From: CAVQUE01 sp046290435
GTDB taxonomy: Bacteria > Actinomycetota > Acidimicrobiia > Acidimicrobiales > UBA8592
Direction of reading: 5' to 3'
DNA: 42,313 nt
NCBI GenBank assembly: GCA_046290435.1
Contig: JBKAGO010000060.1
Coordinates: forward strand, 1-42,313
Shown here: positions 33,511-41,489 of the stretch, piece after piece
Layout of the letters: every line of letters starts with the position of its first letter
Numbering within the stretch: position 1 is the stretch's first letter
The notes under the pieces: generated by a model
Database searches by the model: none
The model's input: the letters and a program-made list of their open reading frames with translations, nothing else
What the model was told of the DNA's origin: nothing
Made by a program: the position numbers and the translations under genes

Positions 33511-34781
33511 CAGGCGTCCCACCGGATCCACAGTTCGCGAGGCGACCGGAACCCGCCGGAGTCGATCGAGGGCGCCATGATGCCCTCGTGTTCGGCGTAC
33601 TTCGGTCGGGCGCCCGGCATCAGCTCGGCCATCTTCGTGCAGGCGATGATCGCCTCCTGACGGGCCATGGCATACCCCATGCAGAAGTGCTGACCGATGC
33701 CGAAACCGAGGTGACCGGGCAGCTTGTCGCGGTAGCGGCCCGAGCGGTTCTCGCGCCCCATGTGGAGGTCGGCCCGGTGGATGTCGAAGGTGTCGGGGTC
33801 GGCGAAGACGCGGTCGTCGCGATTGCCTGCGCCGAGCGAGAGGGTCACCATCGCCCGTTCGGGGATGACCTTGCCGTGCATCGACACCTCACGGGTGGTG
33901 TACCGGCGCTGGACGTGGACCACGGGATCGAACCGCATCATCTCGGCGAAGACGTTCTCCCACAGGGCCGGGTCGGCCTTGACGTGTTCGAACTGGTCTG
34001 GCCGGGTGTAGAGCATGTGGAACCACATGTTGGCGATGGCCTTGTCGGTGGTGTCGCCGCCGGCGGCCAGCAACAGGGCGATGAACCCCTTGACCTCCTC
34101 GTCGCTCATCCGCACGCCGTCGAGTTCGGCCTCGAGCAGCCGTGACAGCAGGTCCTCGGTGGGGCGGGCCCTGCGCTCGTCGATCAACGGATCGAGGTAC
34201 TCCCACATCTCGTTGCGGGCCGCGAGCCCGCGGGCGAGATGCTCTCCCCCGAAGCCGAGACCGGCGATGAGGGCCTGATACCAGCCGACGAAGCGGTCCT
34301 CGTCCTCGCGTGGCAGGCCCAACATGTTGGAGATGACCCGGATCGGGAACTGGTTGGTGATGCGCTCGACGAGCTCGATCTCGCCTTCACCGGCGACGCC
34401 GTCGAGCAGTTCCGATGCGATCTGTTCGATCACGGGGATGAACGCGAGCAGACCCTTGCCCACGAACTGATTGGCGATGATGTTGCGCATCCAGCGGTGC
34501 CGGTCGCTGTTGCCGTATTCCAGGATGTTGGGTCCGAACACATGGCTGGAACCGAACTCGTACTCGCCGTCGGGTCGGTACATGGCCCGGTCGAAGCTGT
34601 CGTTGTCCTGGAAGCAGGCGTCGACGTCGTGGTAGCGGCTGATCACCCAGCGGTTGTGGAACCGGTCGTGGTAGACGGGGTGGTGATCACGCAGGCGGCG
34701 GTACAGCGGGAACGGATCGCGCTGGAACTCCTCCGAGTCGAACTCGCGTGGGTCGACGGCGGTGTCGACGGCGGTCGCCAT
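33510..34781 (-). CDS. Cytochrome P450
   Basis: 423 residues. Key motifs: I-helix AAGGDTTDKAIANM (acid/Thr pair for O2 activation), the ExxR pair in AEMMRFDPV, and the heme-binding loop FGIGQHFCMGYAMARQE with Cys as heme ligand. Short N-terminus without membrane anchor, so a soluble bacterial CYP. It is cotranscribed with the ferredoxin. The class resembles actinobacterial CYPs of the CYP125/142-like and related groups that oxidise fatty acids, steroids or terpenes, but the substrate cannot be read from sequence. Confidence 0.95.
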   Translation of the reverse strand: MATAVDTAVDPREFDSEEFQRDPFPLYRRLRDHHPVYHDRFHNRWVISRYHDVDACFQDNDSFDRAMYRPDGEYEFGSSHVFGPNILEYGNSDRHRWMRNIIANQFVGKGLLAFIPVIEQIASELLDGVAGEGEIELVERITNQFPIRVISNMLGLPREDEDRFVGWYQALIAGLGFGGEHLARGLAARNEMWEYLDPLIDERRARPTEDLLSRLLEAELDGVRMSDEEVKGFIALLLAAGGDTTDKAIANMWFHMLYTRPDQFEHVKADPALWENVFAEMMRFDPVVHVQRRYTTREVSMHGKVIPERAMVTLSLGAGNRDDRVFADPDTFDIHRADLHMGRENRSGRYRDKLPGHLGFGIGQHFCMGYAMARQEAIIACTKMAELMPGARPKYAEHEGIMAPSIDSGGFRSPRELWIRWDA

Positions 34782-34813
34782 GGTTCCCCCTGGTCTGTCC
34801 GATGGTCTTGCCG

Positions 34814-34833
34814 GCGGGCACCTGTGTGCCCGC
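34814..34833 (-). terminator. Terminator hairpin between the PH-like and P450 genes
   Basis: GCGGGCAC (34814-34821), loop CTGT, GTGCCCGC (34826-34833): a perfect 8-bp stem that starts 3 bp past the stop codon of the gene at 34836. It probably stops that transcript before the P450 start region. Confidence 0.6.
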
Positions 34834-34835
34834 GG

Positions 34836-35264
34836 TCACTGTAGAGCACGGGTCCGCGCCGTGATGGCGGCGACCATCGCATCGACGTCGGACCAGCCGT
34901 GGGGCCCCGACCCCGGTGCGCACCCTGTGGAATCGGCGCGGACCCGGCCGCCATCGACCAGCCGGATCTCGACCACCTGGGTGCCCGCACCCGGTCCGCT
35001 GCGCACCGCAGCGACCGACTCGATCGCCCCGTAGGGCACGACCCGGGTGCGCAGGACCCCGCGGATACGGACGGATTCAGGGCCCAACCTGACCTCGGCC
35101 CGCAGCGTGCGCACAGCGAGCACCAGCCCGATGGCCCCCACCGCAGCTCCCGCCCACGGCGACCGCACCCCGACGACGCCGCCGGCGACGGACGCGACGA
35201 CCAGCCATGCGATGACCGACCGGATGGTCTCGGGGGTGCGGTGCAGGACCTCTGCGTCGCTCAC
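34836..35264 (-). CDS. Hypothetical membrane protein with a PH-like domain
   Basis: 142 residues, GTG start overlapping the preceding stop as GTGA. Two hydrophobic segments (VIAWLVVASVAGGVVGV, GAAVGAIGLVLAV) are followed by a soluble C-terminal part with strand-like VRLGPESVRIRGVLRTRVVPYGAIESVAAV and VVEIRLVDGG. The pattern resembles small bacterial PH-like membrane proteins. It is cotranslated with the upstream gene. Function unknown. Confidence 0.65.
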   Translation of the reverse strand: MSDAEVLHRTPETIRSVIAWLVVASVAGGVVGVRSPWAGAAVGAIGLVLAVRTLRAEVRLGPESVRIRGVLRTRVVPYGAIESVAAVRSGPGAGTQVVEIRLVDGGRVRADSTGCAPGSGPHGWSDVDAMVAAITARTRALQ

Positions 35265-35770
35265 CCGTCGGAGTATCGCACTCCCGAACGAAGGCGGGCG
35301 GCCAGTTCGTGTCCCGACCGACGGTCTGGCCGGGCCAGGACGAACCGAAACAACCCCTCCGGCACAGCGACGACCAGGGCCTCGGTGGCGAGGCCGAGCA
35401 GTCGCGCCGGTTCGACGGTCACGCGCTCGAGGTCGGCGACCCTGGTCCACCACACCACCTCGGCCGGTCGGCCGAGCCGGTCGAGGCCGATGACCACGAG
35501 CCGCTCCGAAGGTGCGGTCAGCGCCAGCAGGACCTGCCGCCGGGCCCGGAGATCGACCGGCGACGCCGGCGCGACGAAGGCACCGGACGCGTCGTCCCAC
35601 CGCTCATCGGGTGCGACGGTCCGCCGACCCAGACCGACCGAGCGGGCGACGACCGCACCCACCGTGTCGGGCAGTGCATCCTGGGGAGTCACCGGCACCA
35701 GGGCGACGACGCTGTCGCCGTCATCGCCGAGGAGGCGCTCGACTCGCCTCGGATCGGGTGGGCGTAGCAC
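35261..35770 (-). CDS. Hypothetical protein
   Basis: 169 residues if the GTG at 35770 is used; the start is uncertain and there is no clear ribosome-binding site. Rich in Arg, Val and Ala with repeated short strands (SVVALVPVTPQDAL, ERLVVIGLDRLGRPAEVVWWTRVADLERV, EALVVAVPEGLFRFVLA), suggesting a beta-rich fold related to the PH-like domain of the next gene. It ends by overlapping that gene (GTGA). I do not recognise the family. Confidence 0.55.
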   Translation of the reverse strand: MLRPPDPRRVERLLGDDGDSVVALVPVTPQDALPDTVGAVVARSVGLGRRTVAPDERWDDASGAFVAPASPVDLRARRQVLLALTAPSERLVVIGLDRLGRPAEVVWWTRVADLERVTVEPARLLGLATEALVVAVPEGLFRFVLARPDRRSGHELAARLRSGVRYSDG

Positions 35771-35979
35771 CGGTATCCGTCGGTTCGCCCCGGTGGCCGC
35801 CGGAGCGAACCGGTCCCATCGGCCCGTGCCGAACGACCCATGCGCGCCCGAGCGGATCGGGACCGGTCGGTGCTTGCGCCACCCGATCGGGTCCTGCGGC
35901 CGATTTCGCTCATTCTCGCCCTCACCCGGCCGATGGTCGAACGACCCTGTGATGGGTCTGCCCGCCCCTGGAGGCCCCG

Positions 35980-36693
35980 TTGTCGCACCCCATGCCCCCG
36001 ATTGCGTCGTTCGCTTCGCCGCTGCGTGGCTCGTCGTCGACCCGACGGGCCTCGGTCTGGCTCGTGACCGGTCTCGCCCTGGTGACCCTGGTCGCATGCG
36101 GTTCCGGTGATGAATCCGCCGAGCCGCCCTCGGAGACCTTGCTGGTCGATGCCGTGACCGGTGAGCCGGTCGAGGCCCCCGACGACTTCTCGCTGAATTT
36201 CGATGCCCCGGCCGACCAGCCCGACGGCGCCGTCGTCGCCGACGGCGCCGATGTCGACGAGCCCGAAGGCGCCGACCGCAGCGAACCGGTAGACGCCGAC
36301 GCTCCCGAACAGGCCCCCGATCCTGCCCCTGCTCCGGGAGGGGAAGACGGTGGCGACGGGGCCGATGACGTCGATGAAGTCGCTGACGACGAGCATCCGC
36401 TCGAGAACGTCGTCATCGACACCGTGGTCGTCGATCCCGACGCTGCCCCGGTGCTCGACGAGGCGGCAGCTCTGGCGTGCGCCAACGCCGAGTTCGCCAT
36501 GGATGCGCTCATCGAGGCCGCGCCCGACCGGACCGAGCGCTTCGCTGCGGCGGCCGAGTGGGCAGCCCAGAGCGCCTACCAGCCTGTGCAGGCGTTCGCC
36601 GAACGCCTCGCCGCCGACCCGACCGGCGCCGAGGCCAACGACCTCGTCGTGGCCGTCCTCGAGGCGTGCGCAGCTGCGGGGTACGAGCTGTGA
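35980..36693 (+). CDS. Acidic lipoprotein, hypothetical
   Basis: 237 residues. TTG 35980 is chosen because GGAGG (35970-35974) lies 5 bp before it; ATG 35992 would be 17 bp away. Signal segment VWLVTGLALVTLVACGSGD with a lipobox (L-V-A-C) gives a lipid-anchored exported protein. Then a long Asp/Glu/Pro/Ala-rich linker (residues about 45-145, with repeated ADGADVDEPEGAD-like and PDPAPAPGGEDGG pieces) and a helical C-terminus (CANAEFAMDALIEAAPD...LVVAVLEACAAAGYEL). Its stop overlaps the next gene by GTGA, so the two are probably one unit. No known domain. Confidence 0.75.
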   Translation: MSHPMPPIASFASPLRGSSSTRRASVWLVTGLALVTLVACGSGDESAEPPSETLLVDAVTGEPVEAPDDFSLNFDAPADQPDGAVVADGADVDEPEGADRSEPVDADAPEQAPDPAPAPGGEDGGDGADDVDEVADDEHPLENVVIDTVVVDPDAAPVLDEAAALACANAEFAMDALIEAAPDRTERFAAAAEWAAQSAYQPVQAFAERLAADPTGAEANDLVVAVLEACAAAGYEL

Positions 36694-39347
36694 GCGCCGG
36701 ACGCGCCGTCGCCCGGCGCCGACTCGCCGGGCTGATCGCCACCGCCGCGGTCGGTCTCGGGATCGCCGCCAGCCTCAGTGTGTCCGACGTCCCCGACGCC
36801 GACGCCGCCGACCAGTTCCTGGCCGCGGAGGTCGTGGGATCGAGCGACGCGCTGGTGTCGAACACAGCCGACTCGCTGCCCTGGGGCGTGGTGGGCATGG
36901 GCGACTGGAGCCATGTCAGCACCAACCTGCGCGTCCCGGTGTTCGCTATCGCCGAGATCGGCGACCGGGTGTTCATCGGCGGCATGTTCGACCGGGCCCA
37001 GCGCGGACCGGGCGGCCGAACCGTTCCGCAATCGTTCCTCGCCGCGTTCGACAAGGCGACCGGAGAGATGATCGAGGACTGGAGACCCCAGCTCGACGCG
37101 TCGGTGTACGCGCTGGTCGCGACCACCGACGGCAAGCTCATCGTCGGCGGCGACTTCACCAACGTGAACGGCCAGCCGTTCACTGCTGCGCTCGCCGCAC
37201 TCGATCCGATGACGGGTGAGGTCGTCCCGACGTGGCGGTCGCACATCGAACGTCCCTGGTCGGCTCTCGAGCCGGTGGTTCGGGCGCTGGCCGTGCACGG
37301 TGGCCACGTCTACGCAGCGGGGAACTTCTCGCATCAGGAGTCGTTCGCCAGCCGGACCCGGGTGTACAAGGCGATACGCGTGAGCGAGGCCGACGGCACC
37401 CTCGACACGAACTGGCTTCCCCAGGTGACCGGGGCCGGGCTCTGGGCCCTCGGCGTCTCGCCCGACGGTTCACGTGTCACCCTCGGCGGGTTCCACAGCG
37501 CCATCAACGGATCGCCCGAGACCCGCTGGATCGGGGTGGTCGACGGCGTCACCGGCGCCACGATCCCCGGGCTGGTCTTCACCAAGACCCACACGTCGAG
37601 CGGGCACATCCAGGGTGTCGCCGACACCGGCGACAGCCTGTACTACACGGGCTCCCAGCACTTCATCTTCCGCCACGACACCGCGACCTGGGCCCGAGAG
37701 GCCGGTGTCACCTACACCCCCGGCGGCGACGGTCAGGCCATCGAGATCGCCGACGGGATCCTGTACAACGCCTGCCACTGCATCGCCGGTCGGGCGTGGC
37801 TGAACAGCTTCTCGTGGCCGACACCGAGCGACGGCGCCATACGCCGCAACGCCAACGGCATCGTGGCCTTCACCGAGTCAGACTTCGGCCACATCGGTGC
37901 CTTCTACCCCGAGATCTACTACGAGAACGGCGACGGGCCCTGGGATCTCCACATGGACGACCGCGGCTGTCTGTGGGTCGGCGGTGACGTGTTCCGCCTC
38001 GACACCGAACAACCCTGGCGGTGGGCCCGGGGCTTCACCCGGTTGTGCCGTGACGACGCCACGGCTCCGACGACGCCCACCGGCCTCGCCGTCGCAGTGG
38101 GTGGGCAGGCGGGCGACGACGCCACCGTCACCTGGGACCCCGCCACCGACGATCGCGGTGTCGCCGGGTACGAGGTCCTGCGCGACGGAGAAGTCATCGC
38201 CACGGTCGAGGGCCGAAGCTTCACCGATGCCGGCATCGAGGCGACCGCCCTCTACCGGGTGCGGGCGTTCGACGAGCGCGGCAACAAGTCGGCCACGAGC
38301 GACCCCGTCACGGCGACACCACCCGACGAGGGCGACATCTTCATCGCAGGCGGCTCGCAGTGGCGGTACCTGGCCGACGGCTCGAACCTGCCGGCGAGCT
38401 GGACCAACCCGGGCTTCGACGACACCGCCTGGGGCGTCGGCGCCGCCCAACTCGGTTTCGGCGACGGTGACGAGGCGACGACCCTGCCCCGAGGTGCGGT
38501 GCAGTACTGGTTCCGGCACTCCTTCACGGTCGACGACCCCTCGGCCCCCGCCCTGGAGCTCGACCTGCTGGTCGACGACGGCGCGGTCGTGTACCTCAAC
38601 GGCGTCGAGCTCCTCCGCGAGAACATGGCGCCCGGACCGCTCGGGTTCCCCGCATGGCCGACGGCTTGGAAGGAAGCCGACACCGAGAACCTCTACACGA
38701 CCTACATCGTGCCTGCCGATGCGCTGGTGGCCGGCACCAACGTGATCGCCGTCAGCGTGCACAACTCCTCGGCGAACAACGCCGACCTCGGGTTCGATCT
38801 CCGGGTGCGTCGCTCCGATGCCGATGCCGCCGCCCCGGCCACCCCGATCGAGGCCATCGCTGCGGGGAGCACCTGGCGCTACCTCGACACCGGAGCGGCA
38901 CCGGGAGCGCAGTGGCGTTCGGTCGGCTTCGACGACAGCACCTGGAGTGAGGGCCCGGCGCAGCTCGGCTACGGGGACGGTGACGAGGCGACGGTCGTGA
39001 CCGAGGGCAGGCCGCGCCACATCACCCACTACTTCCGCCATCGTTTCGAGGTCGCGAACGCCGGCGCCTACGCCACCATCGACCTCGCGCTGATACGCGA
39101 CGACGGCGCCATCGTGTACCTCAACGGCGTCGAGTTGGTCCGCGACAAGATGCCTGCAGGACCCGTCGACCGGTTCACGCTGGCGTCGGAGTTCGCTGCC
39201 GGGCGCAACGAGCGTGTCTTCCACCGGTTCTCCGTGCCTGCGGACGCGCTGCGCGACGGAACCAACGTCGTGGCCGTGGAGGTCCACAAGGCCGATGTCG
39301 GCAGCCGGGACATGAGCTTCGACCTGGCGCTGACCCTCACTCCCTGA
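36690..39347 (+). CDS. Large secreted protein: beta-propeller, fibronectin type III, two tandem C-terminal domains
   Basis: 885 residues, GTG start overlapping the lipoprotein stop. Signal peptide: ARRRLAGLIATAAVGLGIAASL then DADAAD. Residues about 60-440 form a propeller-like region with delta-60-type repeats (FIGGMFDRAQRG, IVGGDFTNVNGQPF, YAAGNFSHQESF, TLGGFHSAINGS). A fibronectin type III module follows (APTTPTGLAVAV ... YEVLRDGEVIATVEG ... YRVRAFDERGNKS). Then two copies of one ~140-residue domain, both with W-R-Y-L, GFDD, AQLG(F/Y)GDGDEAT, VVYLNGVEL and GTNV(I/V)AV, resembling carbohydrate-binding or Gal-binding folds. The protein is likely exported and adhesive or glycan-binding; no catalytic motif is seen. 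Confidence 0.85.
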   Translation: MSAGRAVARRRLAGLIATAAVGLGIAASLSVSDVPDADAADQFLAAEVVGSSDALVSNTADSLPWGVVGMGDWSHVSTNLRVPVFAIAEIGDRVFIGGMFDRAQRGPGGRTVPQSFLAAFDKATGEMIEDWRPQLDASVYALVATTDGKLIVGGDFTNVNGQPFTAALAALDPMTGEVVPTWRSHIERPWSALEPVVRALAVHGGHVYAAGNFSHQESFASRTRVYKAIRVSEADGTLDTNWLPQVTGAGLWALGVSPDGSRVTLGGFHSAINGSPETRWIGVVDGVTGATIPGLVFTKTHTSSGHIQGVADTGDSLYYTGSQHFIFRHDTATWAREAGVTYTPGGDGQAIEIADGILYNACHCIAGRAWLNSFSWPTPSDGAIRRNANGIVAFTESDFGHIGAFYPEIYYENGDGPWDLHMDDRGCLWVGGDVFRLDTEQPWRWARGFTRLCRDDATAPTTPTGLAVAVGGQAGDDATVTWDPATDDRGVAGYEVLRDGEVIATVEGRSFTDAGIEATALYRVRAFDERGNKSATSDPVTATPPDEGDIFIAGGSQWRYLADGSNLPASWTNPGFDDTAWGVGAAQLGFGDGDEATTLPRGAVQYWFRHSFTVDDPSAPALELDLLVDDGAVVYLNGVELLRENMAPGPLGFPAWPTAWKEADTENLYTTYIVPADALVAGTNVIAVSVHNSSANNADLGFDLRVRRSDADAAAPATPIEAIAAGSTWRYLDTGAAPGAQWRSVGFDDSTWSEGPAQLGYGDGDEATVVTEGRPRHITHYFRHRFEVANAGAYATIDLALIRDDGAIVYLNGVELVRDKMPAGPVDRFTLASEFAAGRNERVFHRFSVPADALRDGTNVVAVEVHKADVGSRDMSFDLALTLTP

Positions 39348-39372
39348 GCCGCCGTCTGCGGTGCCGTCTGTC

Positions 39373-39390
39373 GTGCCGTTGCGACGGCAC
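39373..39390. terminator. Hairpin between the secreted protein and the selenoprotein gene
   Basis: GTGCCGT (39373-39379), loop TGCG, ACGGCAC (39384-39390): a perfect 7-bp stem in the 77-bp gap, 26 bp after the secreted protein's stop. A further GTGCCGT copy occurs at 39361. Likely terminator of the lipoprotein-propeller transcript, also possibly part of the next leader. Confidence 0.5.
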
Positions 39391-39424
39391 TACTGTGACG
39401 AGCCGACGACGAAGGGATGCCACC

Positions 39425-40570
39425 GTGGCCGATCGGGACATGAAGGCGCTGACCGAGAACATCGAGACGCCGGTGTTCGACCACACGGCGTTCACCGCTC
39501 CTCCCCCGCTGGCCGAGGCCACCGTGGCGATCGTGACCACGGCGTCGCTGCACCACCCCGACCAGGACGATTTCGGGGGTGCCGACATCGGCTACCGCGT
39601 CCTCGACGGCTCCCGGCGCGACTACGTGACGGGCCACTGGAGCCCGAACTTCGACGCCATCGGCTTCGGTTACGACATGAACGTCGTGTTCCCCCTCGAC
39701 CGCCTCGACGAACTGGCCGCACAGGGAACGATCGGCGCTGTCGCCGCGCAGCACCTCTCCTACGCGGGGAATCAGTTCGACCTCAGTGGCGTGCGGCTCG
39801 ACAGTGGGCCGGCCGGCGGACGCTGGCTGCGCGAGCAGGGCGTCGACGTCGTGCTGCTCACTCCCGTCTGACCGTTGTGCACGCGTACCGTGAGTACGCT
39901 CGCCCATGTCTTCGAAGCCGAGGGGCTCGCCACCGTCGCGTTGGGATCGATGCAACGTCAGATGGAGGGCACCGCTCCCCCGCGTGGCCTGGTCTGCGAC
40001 TTCCCGCTGGGTCGACCCCTGGGCGTTCCCGGCGACGCCGAGTTCCAGCACCGGGTGTTGGCTGCCGCGTTCGCGCTGCTCGAGGCGGACGAGCCGGTCG
40101 TGGCGCACTACGACGAGGCCGTCGTCGACGAGGGCGACACGGTGCTGGCCTGCCCGCTGCCGCCGCGCAGTGATCCCGACCTCCATCCGGCGATCGACGA
40201 GGCCCGGGGTCTGCGTGGGGCCCACGACCGCGCCGTCGAGCGCTTCGGCAACCGCATGGGCGCCGGGCGTGTCGTCGACGCCGACCACATCGACGAGGCC
40301 ATCGCCGCGTTCGTCCGCGTCGCGGAGGGCACCCCGTGGAAGGAGGCCGGTATCCCCGGCGTGCCGGCGCGGGTGGCCCAGGACATCCGGGGCTACTACG
40401 AGACCGCCGCGCTCGGTCTCGCCGACCACGCGCCGGCGGCGTGGGAGGGTGCGCGTTGGTTCTTCGAACGAACCGAGACCGGCAGGATCATCCTGGCGGC
40501 GCGCACCGCGATGCGCGAAGCCGACGTGAAGCAACCGATCTGGTTCTACATGGCCCCCGGCGACCGCTGA
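39425..40570 (+). CDS. Glycine/sarcosine/betaine/D-proline reductase-type selenoprotein B family protein; in-frame UGA at 39869
   Basis: Two frames join across a UGA: upstream ends VDVVLLTPV, downstream starts PLCTRTVSTLAHVFEAEGL, giving the family motif TPV-U-P-L-C-T-R-T-V. Downstream the frame continues for 233 codons to 40570 in the same register. Total 381 residues with Sec at 149, from the GTG at 39425 (GAAGGGA upstream; ATG 39440 possible). Other family features: TVAIVTTASLHHPD, NFDAIGFGYDMNVVFPLDRLDELA, GTIGAVAAQHLSYAG, and PPRGLVCDFPLGRPLGVPGDAEFQHRVLAA. Known: GrdB/PrdB proteins carry the UxxC redox pair of reductases for glycine and its analogues or D-proline; aerobic members have unknown substrates. 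The C-terminal 140 residues (about 242-381) form an extra domain not usual in the short members. Confidence 0.9.
39883..39899 (+). promoter_or_regulatory. SECIS-like hairpin after the selenoprotein B UGA
   Basis: GCGTAC, loop CGTGA, GTACGC: a perfect 6-bp stem whose first base is 12 nt after the end of UGA (39869-39871) and whose loop begins 18 nt after it, with G at the second loop position. From memory the minimal SelB-binding hairpin of E. coli fdhF begins at a similar distance (11 nt) after its UGA. It lies inside the coding frame, as bacterial SECIS elements do. Confidence 0.6.
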
Positions 40571-40580
40571 CCCAGCCCGG

Positions 40581-40979
40581 TCACTGCAGGGAGAACACCG
40601 ACACGAGCACTGCGTCGGGGCCCTCGATCGTGGCCATCCGCATACCCCACGGCCGATCGGCCGGCGCAGCGACCGCGTGGGCGCCGCGCTCGACCATGGC
40701 GGCGAACGTGGCGTCGACGTCGTCGACCTCCCATGCCATCGCGACACCGGCGGGACCGGTGAGCCTGGACGGCCGGTGTGGCCGTTCGGGGTCGGGGCCG
40801 CCATTGCCGGCGCCCGGGGTGCTACCGAAGATCTCCACCTGCGCCCCCGGCGCCTGGAAGATCGCGCCGCGCCCGTCGTCGTCCCAGACGGAGACCACGG
40901 CGAGGCCGCACTGGTCGGCCCAGAAGCTCGCGGCCCGATCGAAGTCGGCCGGGGCGTACATCGCACGGAACAGGCTCAT
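40581..40979 (-). CDS. VOC/glyoxalase-fold family protein
   Basis: 132 residues from the ATG at 40979, which overlaps the deaminase stop as ATGA. Glyoxalase-like signs: FRAMYAPADFDRAASFWADQCGLAVVSVWDDDG (first alpha-beta unit) and VDDVDATFAAMVERGAHAVAAPADRPWGMRMATIEGPD, typical of bleomycin-resistance/glyoxalase superfamily members. Metal ligands are not clearly conserved. Convergent with the selenoprotein gene. Function unknown. Confidence 0.75.
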   Translation of the reverse strand: MSLFRAMYAPADFDRAASFWADQCGLAVVSVWDDDGRGAIFQAPGAQVEIFGSTPGAGNGGPDPERPHRPSRLTGPAGVAMAWEVDDVDATFAAMVERGAHAVAAPADRPWGMRMATIEGPDAVLVSVFSLQ

Positions 40980-41470
40980 GCGCCATCTTTGCGGCCGCCG
41001 GCGCTGGTGGGCAACGACGACCACACGGGCGGCTCGGTGGCCAACCAGGCGGCGAACATCTCGACGCACCCGGCATCGTCGAGACGGGTCACGGCCACAC
41101 CCGACGCGGCCAACCACTCGAGCGCCTCGTCGGACCACGTCTCGGCGTCGCCGACGACCACGGCACCGATGCCCAGGAACCGGACGAGCCCGGCGCAGTA
41201 CCAACACGGGGTCATCGTGGTGACGAGCGTGGTGGCCGCGTAGTCAGGGAGGTGGCCCGCGGCACGCACGGCTGCGGTCTCGGCGTGCATCAGATGATCG
41301 CCGAGCTGGACGTTGCCGTTGCGTCCCGCGCCGAGCACCGCCCCGTCGGCATCGACGAGCACGGCGCCGATGGGGACACCGCCCTCGTCGAGTCCGCGTT
41401 CGGCCTCGACGCGAGCGAGGGCGAGGAGGTCGGCAGCGTCGCGGCGAGCCGGTTCCGGATTGTCGTTCAT
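40976..41470 (-). CDS. Nucleoside/cytosine deaminase family protein
   Basis: 164 residues, with the zinc-deaminase signature HAETAAVRAA (His and catalytic Glu) and TMTPCWYCAGLVRF (two Cys ligands). GGVPIGAVLVDADGAVLGAGRN and LGIGAVVVGDAETWSDEAL surround them. This resembles yeast cytosine deaminase and other cytidine/purine deaminases; the exact base is not predictable. It starts just downstream of the dioxygenase gene (19 bp) and overlaps the VOC gene (ATGA), so the three may be one operon on the minus strand. Confidence 0.9.
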   Translation of the reverse strand: MNDNPEPARRDAADLLALARVEAERGLDEGGVPIGAVLVDADGAVLGAGRNGNVQLGDHLMHAETAAVRAAGHLPDYAATTLVTTMTPCWYCAGLVRFLGIGAVVVGDAETWSDEALEWLAASGVAVTRLDDAGCVEMFAAWLATEPPVWSSLPTSAGGRKDGA

Positions 41471-41489
41471 CGGATGGTGTCCGATCGGT

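Noticed and set aside
39869..39871. Reading this UGA as a true stop with a separate TTG-start gene at 39875
   Set aside because: Both halves belong to one family on either side of the U in U-P-L-C, in the same frame with no gap.
39068..40966. Long minus-strand frame opposite the selenoprotein gene
   Set aside because: No recognised motif, Arg/Ser/Thr-biased composition typical of an antisense frame, and the plus strand encodes a known family.
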